This document shows positions 30,059-38,378 of a DNA stretch of 64,000 nt, one piece after another. Under the pieces are notes generated by a model, which made no database searches, was not told the origin of the DNA, and saw nothing but the letters and a program-made list of their open reading frames with translations. Source of the DNA: Methylobacterium planeticum (GTDB taxonomy: Bacteria; Pseudomonadota; Alphaproteobacteria; Rhizobiales; Beijerinckiaceae); contig NZ_VZZJ01000025.1 of NCBI RefSeq assembly GCF_008806345.1, positions 1 to 64,000 on the forward strand, in the 5' to 3' direction. A program made the translations under genes and the position numbers. The first letter of the stretch is position 1, and the number at the start of each line of letters is the position of its first letter.

Positions 30059-31120
30059 TCAGGCCCCGTCGGGCGGTGCGGCGCGCGCGAGGCGCGCGCG
30101 CTTGGCGATCTCGTAGGCGCCGAGCATCGCCAGCGCCGCCACGAAGGGCACGAGGTAGTAGCAGACCCGGAACAGCAGCAGCGAGCCGAGCACCTGGTCC
30201 CGCGGCAGGCTGGAGAGCGCCAGCAGGATCGTCGCCTCGAACACCCCGAGGCCGCCGGGCGCGTTCGAGGCGATGCCCAGCATCGCCGCCAGCACGTAGA
30301 CGGCCAGGAAGGTGGTGAAGCCGATGGTCAGCCCCTGCGGCAGCAGCACGTAGAGCACGGCCGCCGCCGCGCAGACGTCCCCGATGCCGACGATCATCTG
30401 GCTGAAGGAGACGGAGGCGCCGGGCAGCTCGAGGCGCCAGCCCTTCACCTTCACGCTGCGCCGCTTCAGGGAGACCCAGGCGAGGTAGCCGAGCACCGCG
30501 AGCAGCGCGGCGAGCCCCGCCCCCTGGTTCAGGCGGATCGACGTGAAGGTCAGCCCCGCGAGCTGCCCCGCCTCCACGATCAGGCTCAGCCCGAGCACCA
30601 CCCCCATGCCGAGCCAGAAGGTGAAGCCGGCGATCACCGTCAGGGCCGCGATCTTGGCCGGCGACAGGCCCTTGTCCGAGTAGATCCAGTACCGGATCGT
30701 GCCCGCCGTCAGGAGCGGGAAGCCGAGGGTGAAGCTCACCGCGTAGCTCGTGAAGGAGGCGAGCGCGGTGGTCCGGTAGGGCACCTTCAGCTTGAGCTGG
30801 CGCAGCGCCAGGGCATCGTACCCGGTCAGGAACAGGTAGCTGACGAGGACGAACAGGAAGGCGAGGCCGAGCTGGGTTCCGGCCGCGTCCGTGAAGGCGG
30901 CGTGGAGCTCGGCCCAGGTGACGGTCTGGACGAGCTTCCACAGGACGCCGAGGGAGACCGCGAACAGCACGATGCTGGCCGCCGTGCCGATCCAGGCATA
31001 GCGGCCCTTGAAGCTGTGCTTGCGCGCAACCTCGGGCACGCCGGCGGCCTCGGCCGTCCGATCGGCCTCCAGGGCCTCGGCCGCATCGAGCGCCTTCTGC
31101 TCATGTCCCGCAAAATTCAT
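30059..31120 (-). CDS. UPF0104/MprF-transmembrane-like protein
   Basis: A 353-residue integral membrane protein with about eight helices. It resembles the flippase-like membrane half of lysylphosphatidylglycerol synthases (conserved VSYLFLTGYDALALRQL, GTIRYWIY and APGGLGVFEATILLAL) but lacks the synthase domain. ATG 31120 (MNFAGHEQKA) is chosen; the upstream frame is Arg-rich and not family-like. It is followed 16 bp later by phoR on the same strand. The substrate is unknown. Confidence 0.82.
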   Translation of the reverse strand: MNFAGHEQKALDAAEALEADRTAEAAGVPEVARKHSFKGRYAWIGTAASIVLFAVSLGVLWKLVQTVTWAELHAAFTDAAGTQLGLAFLFVLVSYLFLTGYDALALRQLKLKVPYRTTALASFTSYAVSFTLGFPLLTAGTIRYWIYSDKGLSPAKIAALTVIAGFTFWLGMGVVLGLSLIVEAGQLAGLTFTSIRLNQGAGLAALLAVLGYLAWVSLKRRSVKVKGWRLELPGASVSFSQMIVGIGDVCAAAAVLYVLLPQGLTIGFTTFLAVYVLAAMLGIASNAPGGLGVFEATILLALSSLPRDQVLGSLLLFRVCYYLVPFVAALAMLGAYEIAKRARLARAAPPDGA

Positions 31121-31663
31121 ATCGATCGGCGTCCGCCTCCGCCGGTTGTCGCGCTCGGCCCGAAGGGCGGCGCGACTGATTCCGAGCCCATGCCGGATCG
31201 CGGCCCGTCGGCGAGGCATTTAGGGACTTACGCCGCATAAGGCCAGCGATGCCCTTGGGATACCAGAGGATGGTGCGGGTCAGCCGGCCTCGCGCAAAGC
31301 TGTCCGGCACCAGCCTGCTGCCCCGGGGCGACGATCTGCCCCCCCTGCTCGGGCTCGCGTGCGGCTCGCCGCGGCGGTCCCGTCGTCGCGCCCCCTCTCC
31401 CGTGCGGGAGAGGTTTGCCCGCGGAGCGGGCCGGGGTGAGGGATGCGCGTTGTCCGGAAAGGTCGCACCCCTCACCCGGTCGGCTGGCGCCGACTCGACC
31501 TCTCCCGGACGGGAGAGGTGGGGCGCACCGCCGTCCGCGCCACATCGTCGTTCAGACGCGCCGGCTGCGAGCCAGGGACAAGGCGGTGGATCTCGGGGCC
31601 GGCGCGGGGAGCGCGTCGGACCCCCTCCCGGACAGGTGCGGCGACGCACGCCGCCCGTCGGCG
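31121..31663. other. Gene-free region with repeat copy A (543 bp)
   Basis: Between the UPF0104 gene and the uracil-DNA-glycosylase-like gene, both on the minus strand. About 135 bp is the palindromic repeat copy A (31391-31525). The rest shows no credible coding frame and presumably holds the UPF0104 promoter. Confidence 0.5.
31391..31525 (+). repeat. Multi-hairpin palindromic repeat, copy A
   Basis: 5' hairpin CTCTCCCGTGCGGGAGAG, a small CCCGC/GCGGG stem, a GGTGAGGG...CCCTCACC long stem centred on TCCGGA, a variable hairpin GTCGGC-TGGC-GCCGAC and a 3' hairpin CTCTCCCGGACGGGAGAG. The 5' CCCCCTCTCCCG and 3' CGGGAGAGGTGGGG ends are also mutually complementary. Confidence 0.85.
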
Positions 31664-32326
31664 TCACGCACTGGGTTCCGCCTCGGACGCACGCGCCCCA
31701 CCCGGCGCCCCCCGCAGGAGAGCCGACGCCTCGGCGAGGCCGGTGCGGATGCGGGTGCCGACCTGGGGGGAGGTGCAGACGTAGGTCGGGCTCGGATGCG
31801 GGATCTCGACGATGGGGAGGCCGGGGCGCAGGGCCGCGAGCGCCGGGCGGGCGCCGGCGGCGAAGCGGCCGGACAGGACCGCCACCGCGAGGGCGGGCAG
31901 GCAGGCGAGGAGCGGTGCGAGATAGGGGCCCGCCGCCGTCATCTCGGAGCGGCGGGGCGCCCGGTTGAGGGCGCCCTCGGGGTGGATCACCCACGGGATC
32001 GTGTTCCAGATCAGCGTATCCCGGCGGGCGATCTCCGCCTCGGCGAGGAAGCGGAACAGGTTCGCGGCGGTGCCGGTGGCGTTGTCGCGGGAGACGAAGC
32101 CGGTCTTGACGATCGCCGGGCCCGGGGTCTCGAGGAGGAGCAGCATCCGGGCGCCGACGCCGCCGTCGAGGGGGTCGGGGTCGGGGACCGGGGCCCCCCG
32201 CTCCGCCGCGATGGCGCGGGCGAGAGCCCGCAGGGGCGCGAGGTGCGGGGCCTCGACCGCGGCCCGCCGGGCCGCCAGGACGGCCGGGTCGGCGAGGCTC
32301 TTCGGGGCTGACGGCTCAGGCGCCAT
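31664..32326 (-). CDS. Uracil-DNA glycosylase superfamily protein
   Basis: A 220-residue protein with the uracil-DNA-glycosylase fold: motif LLLLETPGPAI then SRDNATGTA in place of motif 1, IWNTIPWVIHP, and a C-terminal HPSPTYV (HPS motif). It overlaps the PIG-L gene by 11 bp (its ATG at 32326 lies before the PIG-L stop), so the two are co-translated. Whether it repairs DNA or has been recruited to another reaction in the neighbouring cluster is not known. Confidence 0.75.
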   Translation of the reverse strand: MAPEPSAPKSLADPAVLAARRAAVEAPHLAPLRALARAIAAERGAPVPDPDPLDGGVGARMLLLLETPGPAIVKTGFVSRDNATGTAANLFRFLAEAEIARRDTLIWNTIPWVIHPEGALNRAPRRSEMTAAGPYLAPLLACLPALAVAVLSGRFAAGARPALAALRPGLPIVEIPHPSPTYVCTSPQVGTRIRTGLAEASALLRGAPGGARASEAEPSA

Positions 32327-33071
32327 CGCCCGGACAGCCCGCGGGCAGCGGGCCCGCCCGGCGGAAGCACTCGACCCCGCCCTCCTCCGCGAGGCGGCGC
32401 GCCAGCCCGTCGCGCCCGCCGAACTGGAAGCCGATCTGCGTGGCGTAGGCCGCGCAGGCCGCCTCCTTGCGCGCCCGGGCCCCGGCGCCGAACCGCACCG
32501 TCCAGCCCGGCAGGTCCGCCACGAGGTCGCGCAGGGGCTCCCGGGGGTCGGGGCTGCGCACCGTGTAGGGGAAGTCGCGCCACCACAGGACCGGCTGGGC
32601 CGGGGCCAGCGCCCGCAGGGCCCGCACCACCTGCACGTGGTCGACATGGCCGCCCACCGCCTGCGGCGCCAGGACGAGGTCGGGCCGGGTCTCGCCGAGG
32701 AGGTCGGCGAAGGCCGGGATCAGGTCGGCCACGACGCCGTCGTCGGGGCGCGTCGCGGCAAACAATGCGGGGGCGGCGCCGTAGCCGCGATGCGGCGCCT
32801 CCCGGAACGGCAGGTGCCGGGGCGCCGCGATGCCGAGGACCCGCGCGGCCTGCGCGTCCTCGGCCCGGCGCAGGGCCATGTAATCGGCCTCGGGGGGCAG
32901 GTCCTTGTCGAGCTGGCAGGCGAGCGCGAACCCGGTCGGGGCGCGCACGCTGCTGGTGAAGATTGTGGCCATCACCACCGACCAGCCGGCCTCGGCCAGC
33001 ACCGCCAGGGTGCCGCCGCAGGAGAAGGCGGCATCGTCGAGATGGGGGGAGAGCGCCAGGGCGACGGGCAT
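32316..33071 (-). CDS. PIG-L family deacetylase
   Basis: Zinc-dependent N-deacetylase of the PIG-L/MshB/LmbE group, 251 residues. It has the N-terminal zinc and catalytic motif LSPHLDDAAFSCGG (AHPDD-like, with SPHLDD) and the third ligand region GGHVDHVQV. Family members deacetylate GlcNAc on inositol glycans, mycothiol precursors or bacillithiol precursors, which fits the inositol synthase and GT4 in the same run. ATG 33071 chosen; ATG 33086 is possible. Its upstream sequence is repeat copy B. Confidence 0.85.
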   Translation of the reverse strand: MPVALALSPHLDDAAFSCGGTLAVLAEAGWSVVMATIFTSSVRAPTGFALACQLDKDLPPEADYMALRRAEDAQAARVLGIAAPRHLPFREAPHRGYGAAPALFAATRPDDGVVADLIPAFADLLGETRPDLVLAPQAVGGHVDHVQVVRALRALAPAQPVLWWRDFPYTVRSPDPREPLRDLVADLPGWTVRFGAGARARKEAACAAYATQIGFQFGGRDGLARRLAEEGGVECFRRAGPLPAGCPGDGA

Positions 33072-33101
33072 CTTTCGGGGCCTCATGCAGGGCTCGACGG
33101 G

Positions 33102-33214
33102 CCCCCTCTCCCCGGCGGGAGAGGGTTGGGGTGCGATGTCTCCGGAGAGGTCGCACCCCTCACCCGGTGCGCGTGCCGCGCACTCGACCTCTCCCGGACG
33201 GGAGAGGTGGGGCG
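33102..33214 (+). repeat. Multi-hairpin palindromic repeat, copy B
   Basis: Short type, lacking the CCCGC/GCGGG sub-hairpin. Its variable hairpin is GTGCGCG-TGC-CGCGCAC, different from copies A and C but equally self-complementary. It ends 31 bp before the PIG-L ATG on the minus strand. Confidence 0.85.
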
Positions 33215-33268
33215 GGCCTCCGTCCGGAGTGAGTCGCGGTCCCGTGGTGGCGCGGGTGGCGCGACGGG

Positions 33269-33405
33269 CCCCCTCTCCCGGCCGGGAGAGGTTTGCCCGC
33301 GGAAGCGGGCCGGGGTGAGGGAGGCGCGCTGTCCGGATGCGTCGCACCCCTCACCCGGTCGGCTGGCGCCGACTCGACCTCTCCCGGACGGGAGCGGTGG
33401 GGTGC
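33269..33405 (+). repeat. Multi-hairpin palindromic repeat, copy C
   Basis: Long type like copy A, with the CCCGC-GGAA-GCGGG sub-hairpin and the same GTCGGC/GCCGAC variable hairpin. The 3' hairpin has one substitution (GGAGCGG for GGAGAGG). Confidence 0.85.
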
Positions 33406-33449
33406 GCCGCTCCGGGGGGACCGGTCGGCGGGCGCGGGTGCCGCGACGG

Positions 33450-33510
33450 GCCCCCGCTCCCGGGCGGGAGAGGGTCGGGGTGCGGGACGCGACTTGTCCG
33501 GGAGAGGCGG
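33450..33510 (+). repeat. Palindromic repeat, copy D (partial)
   Basis: Only the 5' hairpin (GCTCCCGGGCGGGAG) and a decayed part of the following arm remain; the 3' half is missing. It lies 70 bp from the stop of the GT4 gene. Confidence 0.6.
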
Positions 33511-33579
33511 GCGCAGGCCGGGCGTCATCCGGTCGCTCCGGCGCGGCGACGACGGGCGCCGGACCGGGCGTGGAGACCC

Positions 33580-34875
33580 TCACAGGAGGTGCGGCTCCGC
33601 CCGGAAGCGGCAGGCCGGGTCGGCGGGCAGCTCGGGCGAGAAGCCGGTGGCCGGGCGCTCGCGGGCGACGCGGGCGTAGACCTCCATGATCTGGCGGCCG
33701 ACCGTGGCCCAGGAATAGACCCGGCGGCATTCCGCGAGGCCGTCGCGGGCGAGGCGGCGGCGCAGGGGCTCGTCCTCGATCACCCGGGTCAGGGCCCGGG
33801 CGAGGGCCGGCACGTCGCCGGGCTCGACGAGGAGGCCGTTCTCGTCGTCGCGCAGGCAATCCGAGACCCCGACCGAGTGGGTCGAGACCACCGCGAGGCC
33901 GGCCGCCATCGCCTCCAGGATGGTGTTGGAGAAGCCCTCCGCGTAGGTCGGGGAGACGAACACGTCCGCCTGCCGGTAGAGGTCCGGGACCCTGTCGTAA
34001 TCGGCGTAGCCGGTGAAGCGGATCTCGGATTCGGGGAAGCCGTGCTCGGCCGCCCGCGCCCTGGCGGGCTCGACGTCCGGGCCGATCCCCGAGATCGTGG
34101 CGCCGAAGCCCGTTCCCTGCTCGCGCATCAGCGCCAGGGCGTCGATGAAGTCGAGGACGCCTTTCCGGCGGTCGACCCGGCCGTGGTAGAGCAGGCGCAC
34201 CGGCCCCCTGTGCGGCGCCGGCAGCCCGCCGCCCGCCTTCCCGCCGGTTTGCTCACCCTCCTGCGCGCCCCCTTGCCCGCTCCCTTGCCCATCCCCTCGC
34301 GCGAAGCGGACGGTGTCGACGGCGCCCGGCACGATGGTGAAGCGGGCGGGATCGGAGCCGAGCCGGTCGCAGACCTCGGCCACGAAGGAGCGGCCGCCGA
34401 TCAGCAGGGCGTTGGCCCGGGCCAGCACCGTGCACATGGCGACCCGGTGGGTCTCGCAGCAGGAGCCGACCCAGTGCCCGTCGCCGCCCTGGATCGAGAC
34501 CACGTTCGGCACGCCGAGGCGGCGCGATGCGAGGAGCACGGCCCAGCCCGTGGGATAGCCGTACTGCGCGTGCAGGACGTCGAAGGGCCGGCGGGCGTGC
34601 TCGGCCGCGATGGTCTCCACCATCGTGTCGATGTCGCGCTCGAAATCGCCCTCGGTCTGCTCGCCGACCTGCTCCAGGCCGATCACCCGGACGCCGGGCA
34701 CCGGCGGCGGCGGGCCGCCGCCGTAGACCCGGGTGCCGAAGGCGTCGCCCCGGTACTGGCTGATCATCGTGACGTCGTGGCCGGCGCCGACGAGCTCGCG
34801 CAGGAGGTTCTGCGCGTAGACGCTCATGCCGGAAATCGCCGGGAAGTAGCGTCGGCTGACGAAGCAGATCCTCAT
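33580..34875 (-). CDS. GT4-family glycosyltransferase
   Basis: Retaining GT-B glycosyltransferase, 431 residues. It begins MRICFVSRRYFPAISGMS and has the C-terminal donor-binding block VSPTYAEGFSNTILEAMAAGLAVVST (Glu-x7-Glu), with LLYHGRVDRRKG before it. MshA, which adds GlcNAc to inositol phosphate in mycothiol synthesis, belongs to this family; acceptor and donor here are unknown. A Gly/Gln-rich insert (about 205-225) is unusual. Its ATG overlaps the isomerase stop as ATGA, so it is part of the same operon. Confidence 0.88.
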   Translation of the reverse strand: MRICFVSRRYFPAISGMSVYAQNLLRELVGAGHDVTMISQYRGDAFGTRVYGGGPPPPVPGVRVIGLEQVGEQTEGDFERDIDTMVETIAAEHARRPFDVLHAQYGYPTGWAVLLASRRLGVPNVVSIQGGDGHWVGSCCETHRVAMCTVLARANALLIGGRSFVAEVCDRLGSDPARFTIVPGAVDTVRFARGDGQGSGQGGAQEGEQTGGKAGGGLPAPHRGPVRLLYHGRVDRRKGVLDFIDALALMREQGTGFGATISGIGPDVEPARARAAEHGFPESEIRFTGYADYDRVPDLYRQADVFVSPTYAEGFSNTILEAMAAGLAVVSTHSVGVSDCLRDDENGLLVEPGDVPALARALTRVIEDEPLRRRLARDGLAECRRVYSWATVGRQIMEVYARVARERPATGFSPELPADPACRFRAEPHLL

Positions 34876-35750
34876 CGGACGGGCGTTTCCCGGAGCGTCG
34901 TGTCGAGCGGGGGCAGGTCGGGGCCGCCGCGGCGGCAATCGCGCAGATAGGCGAGCGCCTGCGGGATCATCGTGTCGGCCCGGTGGCTCTCGCGGGAGAG
35001 CTCGACGCAGATCAGCTTGTCGAACCGGATGGCCTCGAGGGCCGCGAGCACGCCCGGAACGTCCATGTCGCCCGCGCCGAAGGGCAGGTGGACATGGACG
35101 CCCCGCGCCATGTCCTCGATCGCCACGGTGCCGATCCGGTCGGCGAACTCGGCCACCGCCGCGGCCGGCTCGCGCTCGCCGGTGACGAGGCAGTGGCCGG
35201 TGTCGAGGGCGAGCTTCAGGCCCGGGACGGCGAGGTCGGCGTAATCGTCGAGGGTCTCGATCAGCATGCCGGGCTCGGGCTCGAGGCAGGGCACGACGCC
35301 CTGCCCGGCCGCGTAGGCGACGACCTCGGCGAGGCCCTCCTGCAGCCAGGCCCGGGCCGCGTCCGGCTCGATCCCGGGCCTGGGCACCCCGGCCCAGAAC
35401 GAGACCGCCTCGGATTTCAGGATGCCGCCGATGTCGATCGCCCGCTTGAGGAAGCCGACCCGGCGGGCGCGGGCGGTGGCGTCGGCCGTCACCAGGGTCG
35501 GCTCGTGCTTGTGCTTCGGATCGAGGAGGAAGCGGGCGCCGGTCTCGATGACGGAGCCGAGGCCGAGGCGCTCGAGGCGGCTCGCCACCCGCTCGGCCTC
35601 CCGCGCCCATTCCTCCGCGAAGGGATCGAGGTGGTGGATGTCGAGGGTGAGGGCGACGCCGTCGTAGCCGGCCTCGGCGATCAGCTCGAGGGCGTCGTCC
35701 AGCCGGTGGTTGGCGGCGCCGTTGGTGTTGTAGGCGAAGCGGAGCGTCAT
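34872..35750 (-). CDS. Sugar phosphate isomerase/epimerase (IolE-like TIM barrel)
   Basis: A 292-residue xylose-isomerase-like TIM barrel. Likely metal ligands are in PCLEPEPG, ALDTGHCLV, VAIEDM and CVELSRESH. Relatives include inosose dehydratase IolE and hydroxypyruvate or tagatose isomerases. In this operon with an inositol synthase and a Gfo/Idh enzyme it may act on an oxidised inositol; that is inference. It overlaps YcaO by 4 bp (ATGA). Confidence 0.82.
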   Translation of the reverse strand: MTLRFAYNTNGAANHRLDDALELIAEAGYDGVALTLDIHHLDPFAEEWAREAERVASRLERLGLGSVIETGARFLLDPKHKHEPTLVTADATARARRVGFLKRAIDIGGILKSEAVSFWAGVPRPGIEPDAARAWLQEGLAEVVAYAAGQGVVPCLEPEPGMLIETLDDYADLAVPGLKLALDTGHCLVTGEREPAAAVAEFADRIGTVAIEDMARGVHVHLPFGAGDMDVPGVLAALEAIRFDKLICVELSRESHRADTMIPQALAYLRDCRRGGPDLPPLDTTLRETPVR

Positions 35751-37339
35751 GCGGCCTGCCCCCTCTCCTGCAACCGGAACGGCGCGTGGTGCGATTCCGG
35801 CTCGCGGTAGAGGGGATAATGGCTCCCGACGATTCGTTCCGCCAGGGCGGTGTCGAACAGGGGCTGGCGCCCGCCGAAGCGCTCCAGGGCCTCCGGCGTC
35901 AGGCGCACGGGCAGGAGCGTGTCGGTCGCCGTGCCGAAGCGGATCAGGGGGTGGTCGCGCTCCAGGAGCTTGCGGGCGTTGCGCTCGCCGATCCGGTAAT
36001 AGCTCATGGTCTCGACTTCGAGCCCCGGCACGATGGCCTTGACCACCCCGACCCCGCCGCCGGGGGGCGAGCAATCGACGTACAGGATGTCGAACCCGGC
36101 CTCGGTCAGCCGGTCGCAGGCGATGGCGCCCCGTTCATGCCCGTCGGCGGCCGGCGTCGTCGGACATGTGTGAAAGGCTTTCATGATTTGTTCCGAATAG
36201 ACCGTCTTTGCCAGGACCGCGTGCAGGTCCTCCGGCGGCAGCACGATCCACTCCAGCATGGCCTTGAGGGCCCGGGTCTCCTCGAGGTCGAGGCTCGGTA
36301 AAGCCTTCTGGATGAAGGCTTTCACGTAGCCCGGCGGCGTCACCCGCTCGGCGAAGGCCAGGGGGCCGTGCCCGAACGCCTTGCGCACCCGCGCCGCCTG
36401 GAACTCCAGCAACGCCTTGCGGAGCGCCCGCTCCCGGTCCGGGTCGCACGCCTCGCCGCACGCCGAAAGCGCAATCGGAACAGGGGCTTCGGCCGGGTTC
36501 TTGTCATACCCCACGACGTAGAGGTTGGTCAGTCCGAACTGGTCGGTGGCGAATTTCGGCAGCGCCCTGATGCCGAGATCCGACAACCGCGCCAGCATCG
36601 CGGCCGTCTCCGGCCCGAGCCCCTCCGAGACGTCGAGCACGACGCCCTGATCGAGGGCGCGGAACAGGAGCCCGTTCCCGTCCCGCTGCAGCAGTTCGAG
36701 CACCCCGTGCCCGAGCGCGAACGGCACGTCCGGCCCGGCACCGAGGCCGTTGGTGATCAGGTTGGTGAACGGGACGTAACCCTCGCTCAATTCGAAGTAA
36801 TCCGTCGCCGCGACGTCGAGGGGCATCAGCACGGTCTCGCCGGTCCGGTGCCGGATCGCGGGCGTCCACTCGAGCACCGTGCCGCGCCCCACCGGCGAGC
36901 CCGCGGGCAGGCAGAGGGTGAGCGGGTCGGCCACGGCGCCCACCCCGAAGACCCTGACGAGGTCGTCGTAGCAGGCGCGCTCCTTGTTGCGCGGCATCAC
37001 CGCGAGCGACGGCATCAGGTTCTCGGCGATCTCCGCCACCGCCCCGATGATGGCCTCGTCGTCCGTGGCCCCGTACCCGATGCCGCTCGGCATCGCGCCG
37101 ACGAAGAAGGGATCGTCGAGGAACAGCGACACGAACCAGACCGGGATCCCCGTGCGGTCGAGGGGCGCGAGGGGAAATCCGACGATGCGGCCCTCCGGCA
37201 GGATATCCAGATAGGCACGCACCGGCTCGGGCAAGCTCGACGGCAACCCCTCGATCCGGCGCGGCGCTCCGTGGCTGTAACGGCGCGGTGTCTTGATGCG
37301 GGCGTGGCGTGCCCGGGCATCCTGATCGTGGTCGGTCAC
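35747..37339 (-). CDS. YcaO-like family protein, non-canonical
   Basis: YcaO proteins use ATP to activate amides for azoline, thioamide or amidine formation. This 530-residue protein shows both ATP-site blocks, but altered: GAVAEIAEN (about 99-107) for SxxxExxER, and NGLGAGPDVPFALGHGVLEL then LQRDG (about 197-221), with Gln for Glu. The C-terminal VKAIVPGLE block is normal; the Pro-rich tail of azoline cyclodehydratases is absent. GTG 37339 is chosen: AAAGGGA lies 7 bp upstream, and ATG 37384 would overlap the preceding gene. No TfuA, E1-like partner or clear precursor peptide is nearby. Confidence 0.82.
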   Translation of the reverse strand: MTDHDQDARARHARIKTPRRYSHGAPRRIEGLPSSLPEPVRAYLDILPEGRIVGFPLAPLDRTGIPVWFVSLFLDDPFFVGAMPSGIGYGATDDEAIIGAVAEIAENLMPSLAVMPRNKERACYDDLVRVFGVGAVADPLTLCLPAGSPVGRGTVLEWTPAIRHRTGETVLMPLDVAATDYFELSEGYVPFTNLITNGLGAGPDVPFALGHGVLELLQRDGNGLLFRALDQGVVLDVSEGLGPETAAMLARLSDLGIRALPKFATDQFGLTNLYVVGYDKNPAEAPVPIALSACGEACDPDRERALRKALLEFQAARVRKAFGHGPLAFAERVTPPGYVKAFIQKALPSLDLEETRALKAMLEWIVLPPEDLHAVLAKTVYSEQIMKAFHTCPTTPAADGHERGAIACDRLTEAGFDILYVDCSPPGGGVGVVKAIVPGLEVETMSYYRIGERNARKLLERDHPLIRFGTATDTLLPVRLTPEALERFGGRQPLFDTALAERIVGSHYPLYREPESHHAPFRLQERGQAA

Positions 37340-37361
37340 GTCGGGGTCCCTTTCCGTCGTC

Positions 37362-38378
37362 TCAGGCGACCCGCGCGCCGGCATGGCCGTAGGCGCGGGC
37401 GATCAGCCGCATGGTGTGGAGGTCGCGCTCCGCCGAGTAGGCCGCGCGCTCCTCGGGGCGCCGCAGCGCCGAGCCGAAGGCGCGCACCTGCTCAAGGAAG
37501 GGCGAGGCCTGCGTGTCGAAGGTCAGCGCCTCGACCGCGCCGGTGCTGCCGTCCGTGAAGGTTACGCTGCCGCCGGCCACCTGACCCATCGTGTCGGTGG
37601 CGGTGAGCTGACCGCGGGTGCCGAGCACTTCCAGCCGCCGCCGCGGCAGCCTGTCTGGACAATTGTAGGCGACGTGCAGGCTCGCGAGCACCCCGGAGCC
37701 CGTCTGGCCGATCAGGAGGGCCCCGTCGTCGACCGCGTAATCCTGGGCCTTGGCCTGGGTCAGGGCCGCGATGTGGGTCACGCAATCGCCGACCAAGAAA
37801 TCGACGAGATCGAGCCCGTGCGGGGCGAGGTCGATCAGGGCGCCGCCCCCGGCCTGCGCCGGGTCGATCCGCCAGTTGTCCTGGCCCTGGAACGACGCCC
37901 AGGCCCGGTCGAGCCAGCAGGCGTAGACGATGCGCACGGCCGTCACCGTGCCGAGGCGCCCGGCCTCAATGGCGGCCCGCATGGCGCGATGGCCCGGGTG
38001 ATGGCGCTGGTCGAAGGCCGTGCCGTAGAAGATCCCGCTGCCCCGAACGGCGGAGGCCATCGCCTCGGCATCCGCGAGGGAGGCCGCCATCGGCTTCTCG
38101 CAGAGCACGGCCTTGCCGGCGGCGGCCAACGCCTCGACAGCCCCGCGATGCAGGTGGTTCGGGGTCGCGACGTAGACCGCCTCGACCTCGGGCTCCGCGA
38201 GGAGGCCCGCGAGTTCGGCGTGGCCCCGCGCGCCCTCGGCTTCGGCCGCGCGGCGAGAGGCTTCGCCCGGATCGCAGACCGCGATGAGGCGGTGGCCTGC
38301 TGCCCGGATCCCCGGGGCCATGTAGTCGCGCGCGACCCAGCCGTAGCCGACGATGCCCCAGCCGACGCGATCCGCCAT
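37362..38378 (-). CDS. Gfo/Idh/MocA family oxidoreductase
   Basis: NAD(P)-dependent sugar/cyclitol dehydrogenase, 338 residues. The Rossmann start is WGIVGYGWVARDYM, the catalytic-Lys motif is CEKPMA (about 93), and the C-terminal substrate domain includes GGALIDLAPHGLDLVDFL. Inositol 2-dehydrogenase IolG is in this family, suggesting that the product of the upstream inositol synthase may be oxidised. ATG 38378 overlaps the methyltransferase stop as TGATG. Confidence 0.87.
   Translation of the reverse strand: MADRVGWGIVGYGWVARDYMAPGIRAAGHRLIAVCDPGEASRRAAEAEGARGHAELAGLLAEPEVEAVYVATPNHLHRGAVEALAAAGKAVLCEKPMAASLADAEAMASAVRGSGIFYGTAFDQRHHPGHRAMRAAIEAGRLGTVTAVRIVYACWLDRAWASFQGQDNWRIDPAQAGGGALIDLAPHGLDLVDFLVGDCVTHIAALTQAKAQDYAVDDGALLIGQTGSGVLASLHVAYNCPDRLPRRRLEVLGTRGQLTATDTMGQVAGGSVTFTDGSTGAVEALTFDTQASPFLEQVRAFGSALRRPEERAAYSAERDLHTMRLIARAYGHAGARVA

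Larger units (their letters stand above)
33072..33579. other. Repeat block interrupting the gene run (508 bp)
   Basis: Between the GT4 stop and the PIG-L start lie repeat copies B and C and the partial copy D, with short linkers. Each copy is preceded by a GCGACGGG-like tag. No gene is seen. The block separates PIG-L and the UDG-like gene from the rest of the one-strand gene run. Confidence 0.6.

Noticed and set aside
31121-31390. Short Arg/Pro-rich frames in the gap next to repeat copy A
   Set aside because: Their composition is that of shadow frames and they run into the repeat; no ribosome site or family similarity is visible.
31391-31525. Repeat copies interpreted as an insertion sequence with a transposase
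   Set aside because: The elements are too short to encode a protein and no transposase gene was recognised in the window; they could only be non-autonomous.
33102-33510. Repeat copies read as a CRISPR array
   Set aside because: Units are over 100 bp, internally palindromic, irregularly spaced and widely dispersed, and no cas gene is present.
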